Position numbers and translations under genes: made by a program | Part shown: positions 1 through 7,247 of the stretch, piece after piece | Numbering within the stretch: the stretch's first letter is position 1 | How the letters are laid out: the number at the start of each line of letters is the position of its first letter | Assembly (NCBI GenBank): GCA_051745395.1 | Contig: JBNJEA010000091.1 | Location: 1-12,442, forward strand | Reading direction: 5' to 3' | Source of the DNA: JBNJEA01 sp051745395 | GTDB taxonomy: Bacteria > Desulfobacterota > Desulfobacteria > Desulfobacterales > Desulfosalsimonadaceae | DNA length: 12,442 bases | The notes under the pieces: generated by a model | Database searches by the model: none | What the model was told of the DNA's origin: nothing | The model's input: the letters and a program-made list of their open reading frames with translations, nothing else

Positions 1-1102
1 AGAAAAAGCTGGGGCCCATCCGGTTCATCCGGATTCGCAGTTGACCCTGCCCGGCATCCGGGTGCAGCCGTCCAACGGCCGGATGTTGCGAAGAGATTAT
101 ACTTTCGATCATTTCGTGGTGGGCCAAAACAGTGACCTGGCCTACCGGGCGGCCCATTCCCTGGCCTCCGACAAGCTCTCCGATCCCAATGCCGTGTTTT
201 TAATGTCGAAAACCGGCATGGGCAAAAGTCACCTTTCCCAGGCCGTGGGGCATAAGATCCTGTCCGCCCATCCCCGGCAGCGGGTTTTTTACATGAATGT
301 CGAGGACTTTACCAATGACATGGTTCAATCCATGCGAAACAACGCTATCGATGATTTCAAGCGCCGGTACCGGGAAAACTGCGACGTGTTACTGCTCGAA
401 GAAGTCCATATGCTCTCCGGCCGGACCCGGACCCAGACCGAGCTGGCCCTGACGCTGGATTACCTGTACGAATCCGGTAAAAAGCTTATTTTTTCCAGTT
501 GTTATTCGCCGTCGGATATCCCGAAAATGAGCGATCAACTCGTTTCCCGCCTGGGCCAGAGCATGCTTACGGTCATCGACTCCCCGGATTTCAAGACCCG
601 GTGCAAGATTTTAAAGCAAAAAGCCAAAATCCGCGGTGTGGAACTGCCCGACGAGGTGGTTGACTACATGGCATCGGAATTAAACGACAATGTCCGCCAA
701 CTCGAAAGCGGGTTGATCGGGGTCACGTCCCGGGCCTGCCTGATGGGCGTGCCCGTGGACCTAAAGCTCGCAGAAGATGTGGTGGAAAATATCATTTCCC
801 GCAAAAAAAGCATCACCCTTGATGTCATTGCCAAACTGGTGGGTAAGGAATTTGATGTGGCTGTCAAGGACATGGTCTCCAAATCCCGGAAACAATCCAT
901 TGTCCGGCCCCGCCAGATCGCCATTTTTCTGGCCCGCCGCCATACCAGCCAGCCCCTCCAGGCCATCGGAAAGAAATTCAACCGCCTGCACGCCACTGTG
1001 ATCCATTCCATCAACGCCGTGGAAAAAGAAATGAAACTAAAGGGAGAGCTCTACCAGCAGGTCCAGTTCATCGAAAAAAAGCTCGAGTCCGGCAAGTTCT
1101 GA
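1..1102 (+). CDS. dnaA: Chromosomal replication initiator DnaA, divergent, 5'-truncated by window edge
   Basis: This is an ATP-dependent replication initiator that binds and melts origin DNA. The reading frame (first full codon at base 2) is open to the window edge, so the N-terminal helicase-loading domain I lies outside. The TTG at 41 is only the first possible in-frame start and is probably not real. Counting residues from that TTG, the AAA+ domain opens at YTFDHFVVG (20-28). The P-loop SKTGMGKS is at 56-63, the Walker B-like DVLLLEEVHML at 115-125, a candidate arginine finger in SRL at 169-171, and a sensor II-like NVRQLE at 217-222. Domain IV carries RPRQ at 289-292 and the DnaA signature region RLHATVIHS at 315-323. 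Oddities are Ser for the first P-loop Gly, Glu-Glu for the usual Asp-Asp in Walker B, and Leu and Ala where the signature normally reads D-H-T-T. No dnaN or recF follows. The family assignment is firm. Whether this is the main DnaA or a paralogue is open. Confidence 0.9.
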   Translation, partial: EKAGAHPVHPDSQLTLPGIRVQPSNGRMLRRDYTFDHFVVGQNSDLAYRAAHSLASDKLSDPNAVFLMSKTGMGKSHLSQAVGHKILSAHPRQRVFYMNVEDFTNDMVQSMRNNAIDDFKRRYRENCDVLLLEEVHMLSGRTRTQTELALTLDYLYESGKKLIFSSCYSPSDIPKMSDQLVSRLGQSMLTVIDSPDFKTRCKILKQKAKIRGVELPDEVVDYMASELNDNVRQLESGLIGVTSRACLMGVPVDLKLAEDVVENIISRKKSITLDVIAKLVGKEFDVAVKDMVSKSRKQSIVRPRQIAIFLARRHTSQPLQAIGKKFNRLHATVIHSINAVEKEMKLKGELYQQVQFIEKKLESGKF

Positions 1103-1169
1103 TGATATCCCCGCCACCGGCATTTTCCATCCGTGCCCCATGCAAATCGACGATGACCAAATGAGTTTC

Positions 1170-1196
1170 CTCTGTGCACTCTGTGTTCTCTGTGGT
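1170..1196. repeat. Three-copy 9-bp tandem repeat (CTCTGTGNN)
   Basis: Three adjacent nonamers, CTCTGTGCA, CTCTGTGTT and CTCTGTGGT, lie in the dnaA-glcD gap. The minus strand read in one frame gives an HREHRVHRG-like peptide, but it has no ribosome binding site and sits in a spurious frame. I recognise the motif from intergenic DNA of environmental bacteria. That recollection was not verified here. Confidence 0.75.
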
Positions 1197-1210
1197 AAAA
1201 ATTATTTGTC

Positions 1211-1372
1211 TGGTTATCCGGTTCGCTCCAGTAAGTGAGGGGGGCGCGTCGACTTATTTTTCTATTCTCGCGCAAAGCCGCCAAGAGCGCCAAGAATGAC
1301 TTGAAAAACTTTGCGCCTTTGCGTCTTGGCGCGAAAATGCAGTGGCTGTTACTGGAGTGAACCGGATCATTG
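1211..1372. repeat. Palindromic MITE/REP-like element A
   Basis: This is a non-coding element of about 160 bp. Its terminal inverted repeats are ATCCGGTTCGCTCCAGTAA at 1216-1234 and its complement at 1349-1367, matching at 18 of 19 positions. Inside is a second inverted repeat, about 1269-1294 against 1312-1333, built from the heptamer CGCMAAG. The heptamer occurs three times in each arm with small variations. The left end shares GGTTATCCGG-n4-CTCCAG with element B at 7248-7398. The element fills most of the 314-bp gene-free stretch 1103-1416, and its right end lies 44 bp before the preferred glcD start. No transposase is present, so any movement would have to be in trans. The outermost five bases on each side are placed by analogy with element B. 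The inverted repeats themselves are directly visible. Confidence 0.75.
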
Positions 1373-1416
1373 ATTTTGAATCGGCGCCAATCAAAACACC
1401 ATGCACGGGGGCGGCC

Positions 1417-2805
1417 ATGGCGCTTTCGGCCAAAGTTGTCAAACAACTGGAAAAAATCGTCGGCAAAGACAATTGCAGCGTAGCCGCCGAAGACCAGGTC
1501 TGCTACGCCTATGATGCCACCCGGAAATTTTACCGGCCCGAAGCCGTGGTATTTCCGGCTACAGCGGCCGAGGTTGCCGCTGTTTTGTCTTTGGCCGGCG
1601 CGCACGGCATCGGGGTTACCCCGCGGGGGGCGGGTTCGGGCATGAGCGGCGGCGCCTTGCCGGTAAAAGGCGGCATTGCCATGGTGATGACCCGGTTCAA
1701 CCGGGTCCTGTCAATCGACCGGGACAATTTTATCGCCCGGGTCGAGCCCGGGGTGATCACCGGCGATTTCCAGAAGGCGGTGGCCGAAGCGGATATGTTT
1801 TACCCGCCCGACCCGTCGAGTGCCGATATTTCCACTCTCGGCGGCAATCTGGCCGAATGCGCCGGCGGGCCGAAGGCGGTCAAATACGGCGTGACCCGGG
1901 ATTACGTGCTGGGCCTGGAAGTGGTGCTGCCCACCGGCGAGATTGTTTCTACCGGCGTGCAGACGGCAAAGGGGGTGGTGGGCTATGACCTGACCCGTTT
2001 GATCGTCGGCTCCGAAGGAACCCTGGCGGTGATTACCGAGATGACGCTGCGGCTGGTGCCGCGGCCGGAAGCGGTCAAAACCCTTACGGCGGTATTTGAC
2101 AAAATGGATACGGCCGCGGCGGCCGTGTCGGAAATCATCCGGCGCGGCATCGTTCCCCGGGCCATCGAATACATGGACAAAGCCGCCATCGGCTGTGTGG
2201 AAAAGTATCTGCAGGCGGGTCTGCCCACCGATGCCGAAGCGATATTGCTCATCGAAGTCGACGGGACGGCAGACGCGGTGGACCATAGCGTGGGCTTGAT
2301 CGAAAATTTGCTCTATGAGCAGCACGCCCGGCGGGTGGATGCGGCCGGTTCCCCCGCGGAGGCCGCGGCCCTGTGGAAGGCGAGAAAGTCCATCTCGCCG
2401 TCGCTGTTTGCCTATGGCTCGGAGAAAATCAATGAAGACATCGTGGTGCCCCGGAACCGGATACCGGACATGGTGAAAAAGATCCGGGCATTGAGCCGGC
2501 AGACCGGCTTGACCATGGTCAGTTTCGGTCACGCCGGAGACGGCAATATCCATTTCAATATCATGTTTGACAAGGACGACGCCGGCCAGCGGGAGCGGGC
2601 CGGATATGCCGTTGAGACCGTGTTTGACTACACGCTGGCCCTCGGCGGCACCATCTCGGGAGAACACGGCGTGGGCACGTCCAAGGCGGCCTACATGCAC
2701 AAGGAAATCAAGCCGGAGGCCCTGGCGCTGATGAAGCGGGTGAAAGCCGCCTTTGACCCGGCCGGGATTTTAAATCCCGGCAAAATGCTGTTATCAGGGC
2801 CATGA
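1417..2805 (+). CDS. glcD: FAD-binding 2-hydroxyacid oxidase (GlcD / D-lactate dehydrogenase family)
   Basis: This is a 462-aa cytoplasmic or membrane-associated flavoprotein of the VAO/PCMH fold. It probably oxidises glycolate, D-lactate or a similar 2-hydroxy acid and passes electrons to a partner. The FAD-binding half shows PRGAGSGMSGGALPVKGG (69-86), YPPDPSSADISTLGGN (129-144) and GYDLTRLIVGSEGT (189-202). The C-terminal FAD-oxidase domain shows the metal/substrate motif HAGDGNIH (372-379), EHGVG (416-420) and the typical ending DPAGILNPGKM. The frame is open back to a GTG at 1342, but that extension runs through element A, so ATG 1417 is preferred. It has a G-rich stretch just upstream and gives the usual family length. 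The GlcF-like iron-sulfur subunit often found next to such genes is absent here. The exact substrate cannot be read from the sequence. Confidence 0.9.
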   Translation: MALSAKVVKQLEKIVGKDNCSVAAEDQVCYAYDATRKFYRPEAVVFPATAAEVAAVLSLAGAHGIGVTPRGAGSGMSGGALPVKGGIAMVMTRFNRVLSIDRDNFIARVEPGVITGDFQKAVAEADMFYPPDPSSADISTLGGNLAECAGGPKAVKYGVTRDYVLGLEVVLPTGEIVSTGVQTAKGVVGYDLTRLIVGSEGTLAVITEMTLRLVPRPEAVKTLTAVFDKMDTAAAAVSEIIRRGIVPRAIEYMDKAAIGCVEKYLQAGLPTDAEAILLIEVDGTADAVDHSVGLIENLLYEQHARRVDAAGSPAEAAALWKARKSISPSLFAYGSEKINEDIVVPRNRIPDMVKKIRALSRQTGLTMVSFGHAGDGNIHFNIMFDKDDAGQRERAGYAVETVFDYTLALGGTISGEHGVGTSKAAYMHKEIKPEALALMKRVKAAFDPAGILNPGKMLLSGP

Positions 2806-2844
2806 GGAGACGATAGAGGTATGTAGAGACACGATTCCGGGTAG

Positions 2845-2909
2845 CCACACAGCAAAACGCCCCCATTCCTAGTGCCAATGGGCCGGAATGGGGGCGTTTT
2901 GCTGTGTGG
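2845..2909 (+). terminator. 25-bp perfect hairpin after glcD (possible bidirectional terminator)
   Basis: Arms at 2845-2869 and 2885-2909 are exact reverse complements, with a 15-nt loop. Within the stem, an AAAACGCCCCC side faces a GGGGGCGTTTT side, the layout of a bidirectional terminator. Pairing continues beyond the A and T tracts, which is unusually long for a simple terminator. The hairpin lies between the convergent glcD and four-cysteine genes, 39 bp after the glcD stop. An RNA-stability hairpin or a repeat-derived palindrome is an alternative. Confidence 0.7.
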
Positions 2910-2950
2910 AATCTTTTGGGTTTTCGCTTCGGCAGCGTGTCGTGCTATTC

Positions 2951-2974
2951 AGTAACTTTACAGTTACTTTTTTT
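2951..2974 (+). terminator. Rho-independent terminator, plus strand
   Basis: AGTAACT and AGTTACT form a perfect 7-bp stem around the loop TTAC, and seven T residues follow directly (2968-2974, the first shared with the stem). The T tract shows it acts on plus-strand transcription, so it is a second stop for glcD read-through. It ends just before the stop codon of the convergent 66-aa gene. The stem is AT-rich, so on its own it may be weak. Confidence 0.65.
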
Positions 2975-2977
2975 AAC

Positions 2978-3178
2978 CTACTGAATTTTTAATGGCATTT
3001 CATACGCGCTCATCATGTCTTCAAGTTGTTCGATTTTGAGCTGTTCGGATTGATCAATGGCGCATCGCATCCGAACGGCACAGTATTTCCGGCAGATGGT
3101 GGACTTGATGTCAAATCTGCCGTAGCATTCGACTGCGTCAACTTGATCCGTGTGTTCGTTTTTTGTGTAAAGTTCCAT
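2978..3178 (-). CDS. Small four-cysteine protein, unknown function
   Basis: I do not recognise a named family for this 66-aa soluble protein. Four cysteines are spaced C18-x10-C29-x3-C33-x5-C39 within basic, aromatic sequence (CYGRFD ... ICRKYCAVRMRC), followed by a likely amphipathic, Glu-rich helix (about 43-58). This suggests a small zinc or iron-sulfur knuckle, but the spacing does not match a standard motif I can name. The start is well supported: GAGGTGAT lies just before the ATG, and the start is 10 nt after the stop of the inositol-phosphatase-family gene. It is therefore probably co-transcribed as the last gene of the ribosomal-replication cluster. It has no signal peptide or membrane segment. 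The strong ribosome binding site and tight coupling argue for a real gene despite its size. Confidence 0.72.
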   Translation of the reverse strand: MELYTKNEHTDQVDAVECYGRFDIKSTICRKYCAVRMRCAIDQSEQLKIEQLEDMMSAYEMPLKIQ

Positions 3179-3188
3179 ATCACCTCGT

Positions 3189-3974
3189 CTATTGGTTCAG
3201 TATTGCGCGCAAAGGGTCATGGATATGACCGTTTGTCGCAAGGATTTGTTTTTTCTCCACCGTGTAGCCGTTGCCGGCAAAATCGGTTACCCGGCCGCCG
3301 GCTTCTTCGGCGATCAGGGCCCCGGCCGCCGTGTCCCAGGGTTTGAGGTTTTCTTCCCAGAACCCTTCAAACCGGCCGCAGGCCACAAAGCACAGGTCCA
3401 GGGCAGCGGAACCGAGGCGACGCACGCCCACGGCCGCTTGCAGGCAGCGGGAAAATCGCTGCATGTAGGGTGCCATATCGGATTTGACATCATAGGGAAA
3501 CCCCGTTACCAGCAAGCTCTCCGACAGGTCCCCGCAGGCCGACGGCGACATCGCCTGTCCGTTTCGGGCGGCCCCGCGGCCTTTGATGGCCGTAAACAAT
3601 TCCCCTGTCATGGGGTTTAACACCACGCCCACCAGAATTTGGCCGGCTTCCGCAAAGGCGATGGAAACGGAAAAGATCGGCAACTGGTGGGCAAAATTGG
3701 TCGTGCCGTCCAGCGGATCGACAATCCATTGATATCGGCTGGATTTGTTTTTCAGGTCCCCGCTTTCCTCTGCCAAAATGCCGTGATCGCCATAATGGGA
3801 CCGGATGGTATCGAGGATTTGTCTTTCCGATGCCCAATCCGCAGTCGTGACCAGGTCTTCGGGGCCTTTTTTTTCCACCGATTCCAGGTGGCCCAGATGG
3901 TCGCGCAGAATCCGGGCGCTGCCATAGGCCGCGCCGATGCCGACATTTTGTATATGTTCCAGGTCAAGATCCAT
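3189..3974 (-). CDS. suhB: Inositol monophosphatase family protein (SuhB-like)
   Basis: This is a 261-aa cytoplasmic, Mg2+-dependent, Li+-sensitive-type phosphatase that hydrolyses inositol-1-phosphate or related sugar phosphates. SuhB homologues can also act with ribosomal RNA transcription complexes. The metal-site signatures are intact: LAEESG (68-72 region, Glu70), WIVDPLDGTTNF (83-94, Asp86 and Asp89) and KPWDTAAGALIAEEAGG (211-227, Asp214). Length fits the family. ATG at 3974 is chosen; a GTG one codon upstream is equally possible, and neither has a strong ribosome binding site. The gene starts 29 nt after the hflX stop and is followed after 10 nt by the four-cysteine gene, so it is most likely read in the same transcript. 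Its true substrate (inositol phosphate, fructose-1,6-bisphosphate or another) cannot be told apart by sequence. Confidence 0.9.
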   Translation of the reverse strand: MDLDLEHIQNVGIGAAYGSARILRDHLGHLESVEKKGPEDLVTTADWASERQILDTIRSHYGDHGILAEESGDLKNKSSRYQWIVDPLDGTTNFAHQLPIFSVSIAFAEAGQILVGVVLNPMTGELFTAIKGRGAARNGQAMSPSACGDLSESLLVTGFPYDVKSDMAPYMQRFSRCLQAAVGVRRLGSAALDLCFVACGRFEGFWEENLKPWDTAAGALIAEEAGGRVTDFAGNGYTVEKKQILATNGHIHDPLRAILNQ

Positions 3975-4003
3975 CACAAAGCTTCACATGCCGCTATATC
4001 GGA

Positions 4004-5725
4004 TCACAGGGTCGGGGATTGCCGTTCGGCAGAATCTGCAATCGTTTCCGCCGCGCCTTCATTCGAGGGGTCCGAAAACCGATCCACGGCAACGTCATCT
4101 TTACCAGATTGAATCATTGTTTCCATTTTGTCAATCAAAGGATGCAGGCTTTTACTGTCAAATGCCGAAATGGGCACCCCGCCGGTATCGTGGACGATCT
4201 CGGACAAAGTCCGGGCATCGAGGAGATCCTTTTTGTTTAAAACGGCAATTACGGGAATTGTCTCCAGGTTGAGTTCGGCTAAAATCTGATGGACCGATTC
4301 GATATGCGATCCGTACGCCGGGTTGCTGGCGTCGATGACATGCAGCAGCAGGTCCGCGCTTTCGAGTTCCTCCAAAGTGGCCCGGAACGCCACGCGCAGT
4401 TCCCGGGGCAGATCCTTGATAAAGCCGACCGTGTCGGTGATGATCACCTCGGTATCCCGGGGAAATTTCAGGCGGCGGCTGGACGGATCTAGGGTGGCAA
4501 ACAGCCGGCTTTCACACAGCACCTCGCTGTGGGTCAGGGTGTTTAACAGCGTGGATTTGCCGGCATTGGTGTAGCCGACAATGGAAATGACCGGCAGCCC
4601 CTTTTTCTGACGCCGGGCTTTTTGCTGCTGCCGTTGTTTTCTTACTTTTTTCAAAGCCGTTTCCAGCCGGGTGATCTGGTCGCGCACGCGCCGGCGATTG
4701 ATCTCGAGTTTGGTTTCGCCGGGGCCGCGCCCGCCGATGCCGCCGGTCAACCGGGACATGGCCGTGTTTTTCGTGGCCAGCCGCGGCAGCAGGTATTTGA
4801 GCTGGGCAAGTTCAACCTGGATTTTGCCTTCCCGGCTCTGGGCCCGCTGGGAGAAAATGTCTAAAATCAGCTGGGTGCGGTCGATGACCTTGAATTCGAT
4901 CTGGTCGGTGATGGATTTGATCTGGGACGGGTTGAGCTCCTGGTCGAAAATAATTAAGCTCGCCCCCTGCTGCATGGCATGGATGGTCAATTCCTCGAGC
5001 TTGCCGGTGCCCATGACGAATTTGGAATTGATTTTCTTCCGCTGCTGGACAATAGTGTCAATGACCTGGATGCCGCTTGAACGGGCCAGTTCCTTGAGTT
5101 CGTCCATCGAGGCACGCGCCTTGGCTTTGGGCGCGGTGGTCACACTGACCAGAATCGCCCGTTCACCCCCGCTGCCGACTTCGCGCAATGCCTGGTGCTG
5201 TGACAGTTCGTCTTCGATGGCCTTGATCAGGGCCAGGCAGTGGACCGAATTGTCAAGCGGGTCGACCGGCTCCATGATCTCGTGGTGTTGATCCGAGGAG
5301 GCGGCGGGCAGGATATGGGCCGCCTGCAGGCTTTCGGGCCGCCCGTCCGCGTCCATGGTAATGGCGGCCATCAGGTCCAGCCGCAGCAGAGAAAGGTCGG
5401 TTAAGTCGTCTCGGTTTAATCCTTCCGCCTTTAAATGCGTGTGTACGCATCGCAGGCCCTTGAGCCGGCCGGGCGGGGTCTTGTAATCACTGGTGTCCGG
5501 GATGACGATTTTTTGGGGATCGCCGACAATCACTGTTACCAGTTTGCCGGAACGATCGATTAAAAGGCCGATCTGCCGCCGGATTTCTGCGGACAGGCTG
5601 CAGATATCTTCGGCTAGCCGGGGAGAAATGACAGCTTCCGGCGGGTTTCGGTGGTGGTGCAGGTTTTCGATCCGGCGGAGCTGGGTGGCTTTCAGTCCGC
5701 CGGTGTTGCCGTAAACTTTTTTCAT
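4004..5725 (-). CDS. hflX: Ribosome-associated GTPase HflX with long N-terminal extension
   Basis: This 573-aa GTPase binds the 50S subunit and splits or rescues stalled 70S ribosomes in characterised bacteria. The HflX core starts near residue 188. It has the glycine-rich GGIGGRGPGETKLE segment (328-341), then a helical basic linker (345-375). The G domain carries G1 GYTNAGKST (384-392), the switch FATLDP (409-414), G3 DTVGF (431-435), G4 NKKD (497-500) and a G5-like SA (520-521). A further ~185 residues precede the core and include VHTH (94-97) and DLTDLSLLRLD. E. coli HflX has no such extension. The ATG at 5725 is fixed by an in-frame TGA directly before it. An AAGGAG lies 17 nt upstream, which is farther than usual. 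The gene starts 49 nt after dnaB. The C-terminal ~40 residues are acidic and probably disordered. Confidence 0.94.
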   Translation of the reverse strand: MKKVYGNTGGLKATQLRRIENLHHHRNPPEAVISPRLAEDICSLSAEIRRQIGLLIDRSGKLVTVIVGDPQKIVIPDTSDYKTPPGRLKGLRCVHTHLKAEGLNRDDLTDLSLLRLDLMAAITMDADGRPESLQAAHILPAASSDQHHEIMEPVDPLDNSVHCLALIKAIEDELSQHQALREVGSGGERAILVSVTTAPKAKARASMDELKELARSSGIQVIDTIVQQRKKINSKFVMGTGKLEELTIHAMQQGASLIIFDQELNPSQIKSITDQIEFKVIDRTQLILDIFSQRAQSREGKIQVELAQLKYLLPRLATKNTAMSRLTGGIGGRGPGETKLEINRRRVRDQITRLETALKKVRKQRQQQKARRQKKGLPVISIVGYTNAGKSTLLNTLTHSEVLCESRLFATLDPSSRRLKFPRDTEVIITDTVGFIKDLPRELRVAFRATLEELESADLLLHVIDASNPAYGSHIESVHQILAELNLETIPVIAVLNKKDLLDARTLSEIVHDTGGVPISAFDSKSLHPLIDKMETMIQSGKDDVAVDRFSDPSNEGAAETIADSAERQSPTL

Positions 5726-5774
5726 TCAGTAAAGTGAGTGTACTCCTTGTAAAAAAGTGTTTTGGGAAGAACCC

Positions 5775-7169
5775 TTACGCATTGTCTAAGGCCGGATCCG
5801 GGCTGTAATCGCCGTAGGCCATGTTTTCAAAGCGGGTGTATTCATCCTTGAAAACCAGCGGGCACATGCCGGTGGGCCCGTTTCGCTGTTTGGCCAGGTG
5901 CAGCTCCGCAAGGTTTTTGTTGGGATTGTTTTCGTCCGTGTTATACACATCGTCTCTGTATATAAACATAACCAGATCCGCGTCTTGTTCAAGGGCACCG
6001 GATTCTCTTAAATCCGATAGCTGGGGCCGCTTGTCGCTGCGCTCCTCGAGCCGGCGGTTTAACTGGGACAGCGCGATCACGGGAATGCCCAGCTCCTTGG
6101 CCAGGCCCTTCATTGTACGAGACATCTCCGATATTTCCAGTTCCCGGCGCTCCATGGTTTTTCCCGGCCGCATCAATTGCAGATAATCGATTAAAATCAT
6201 GCCGAGGTTTTTTTCCCGTTTCAACCGCCGGGCCTTGGTCTTGACATCCAGGGTGGACAGATCCGGCGAATCATCGATGAAAATCGGGGCCCCGGAAAGC
6301 ACGCCGGCGGCGTTGGTTAAGCGGTACCAGTCATCGTCGTTGAAAAAACAGTCCCGGACCCGGGCCGAGTTGATCCGGGCCTCGGAACACAGAAGCCGCA
6401 GCGACAGTTGCTCCTTTGACATTTCCAGGGAAAACACGGCCACCGGGATTTCCCCCTCCACCGCCGCGTAGCGGGCGAGGTTTAGGGCCAGGGCGGTTTT
6501 GCCCATGCCGGGCCGGGCCGCCAGAATGATCAAATCCGATGGCTGGAAACCGGAGGTCATTTCATCGAGTTTTTTAAACCCCGAGGGCACGCCGCTCATC
6601 AGCGACTTGTTGCCCTGGCGTTCTTCTAAGGCATCGATGTTGGCCTCAATGATTTTGCTGATGGGAAAAACGTTTTGCTTGAGTTTCTGTTCCGCAATGG
6701 CGAGCAGTGAACTTTCCGCGTTATCGATGACTTCGTCGATGTTGCCGGTCTGTTCATAGCAGCGCTGGACGATGTCGTTGGCCGTGGTAATCATCCGGCG
6801 CAGCGTGGCCTTGTCGCGGACGATCGTGGCGTAGTTTTTGGCATTGGCCGGCACCGGGGCCGTGTCCACGATTTTGGCCAGATAGACCGCCCCGCCTACC
6901 GATTCGAGCTGATTGTCTTTTTTCAAACGTTCGGCCAGGGTGACCAGGTCCACCGGTTCGTCTTCGGAAAACAAATCGGTAATGGCGGCAAAGATTTTCT
7001 GATGGGCGGATTTGTAAAAATCGTCCGGGGATACGACCTCCAGGATATCGAGCAGGGTGGAGTTGTCCAAAAGCACGGCGCTGATAAGCGACTCCTCGGC
7101 CTCGATACTCTGGGGCGGCAGCTTTTGAAAAGAAGGGTCCTTGTTGACCTGCAAACCGGCACTGCTCAT
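5775..7169 (-). CDS. dnaB: Replicative DNA helicase DnaB
   Basis: This 464-aa hexameric helicase unwinds DNA 5' to 3' at the replication fork and recruits primase. The N-terminal domain begins at LPPQSIEAEESLISAVLLD (17-35), and a linker follows around 170-190. The RecA-like domain carries Walker A ARPGMGKT (218-225), Walker B LIDYLQL (326-332), SQLNR (368-372), RESGALEQDAD (388-398) and the arginine-finger region KQRNGPTG (427-434). All key motifs are intact and there is no intein. ATG 7169 is preferred over the TTG one codon upstream. The ribosome binding site is weak (AGG about 11 nt before the start). The gene follows rplI in the usual order, but element B has been inserted between them. 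A possible internal promoter lies just upstream (7199-7204). Confidence 0.97.
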   Translation of the reverse strand: MSSAGLQVNKDPSFQKLPPQSIEAEESLISAVLLDNSTLLDILEVVSPDDFYKSAHQKIFAAITDLFSEDEPVDLVTLAERLKKDNQLESVGGAVYLAKIVDTAPVPANAKNYATIVRDKATLRRMITTANDIVQRCYEQTGNIDEVIDNAESSLLAIAEQKLKQNVFPISKIIEANIDALEERQGNKSLMSGVPSGFKKLDEMTSGFQPSDLIILAARPGMGKTALALNLARYAAVEGEIPVAVFSLEMSKEQLSLRLLCSEARINSARVRDCFFNDDDWYRLTNAAGVLSGAPIFIDDSPDLSTLDVKTKARRLKREKNLGMILIDYLQLMRPGKTMERRELEISEMSRTMKGLAKELGIPVIALSQLNRRLEERSDKRPQLSDLRESGALEQDADLVMFIYRDDVYNTDENNPNKNLAELHLAKQRNGPTGMCPLVFKDEYTRFENMAYGDYSPDPALDNA

Positions 7170-7198
7170 CAATGGGTACCTGTGATTGCGATAGAGGA

Positions 7199-7204
7199 GT
7201 TATA
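7199..7204 (-). promoter_or_regulatory. Candidate extended -10 promoter for dnaB-hflX
   Basis: The minus strand reads TGG-TATAAC, an extended -10 type hexamer, about 30 nt before the dnaB ATG. No good -35 hexamer stands 17 nt upstream. It lies between element B and dnaB and could restart transcription if the palindrome impedes read-through from rplI. This is weak, sequence-only evidence. Confidence 0.3.
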
Positions 7205-7247
7205 CCATCGTTTCGTGTAGAAATATGGATGAATCAAAAAAACAATT

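Noticed and set aside
1103..1169. Terminator directly after dnaA
   Set aside because: No stem followed by a T run could be found in this stretch.
1342..1416. 25-codon N-terminal extension of the FAD oxidase from a GTG
   Set aside because: It runs through the right end of element A. The ATG at 1417 gives the usual family length.
1051..1605. 184-aa minus-strand open frame across the dnaA-glcD gap
   Set aside because: Its sequence is the translation of the nonamer repeat, element A and antisense glcD. It has no ribosome binding site and no family resemblance.
5941..5949. TTATACACA, an exact match to the DnaA-box consensus
   Set aside because: It is a single copy inside dnaB coding sequence. 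A consensus with one free position is expected by chance at this order of frequency in 12 kb on both strands, and there is no cluster or AT-rich unwinding region nearby.
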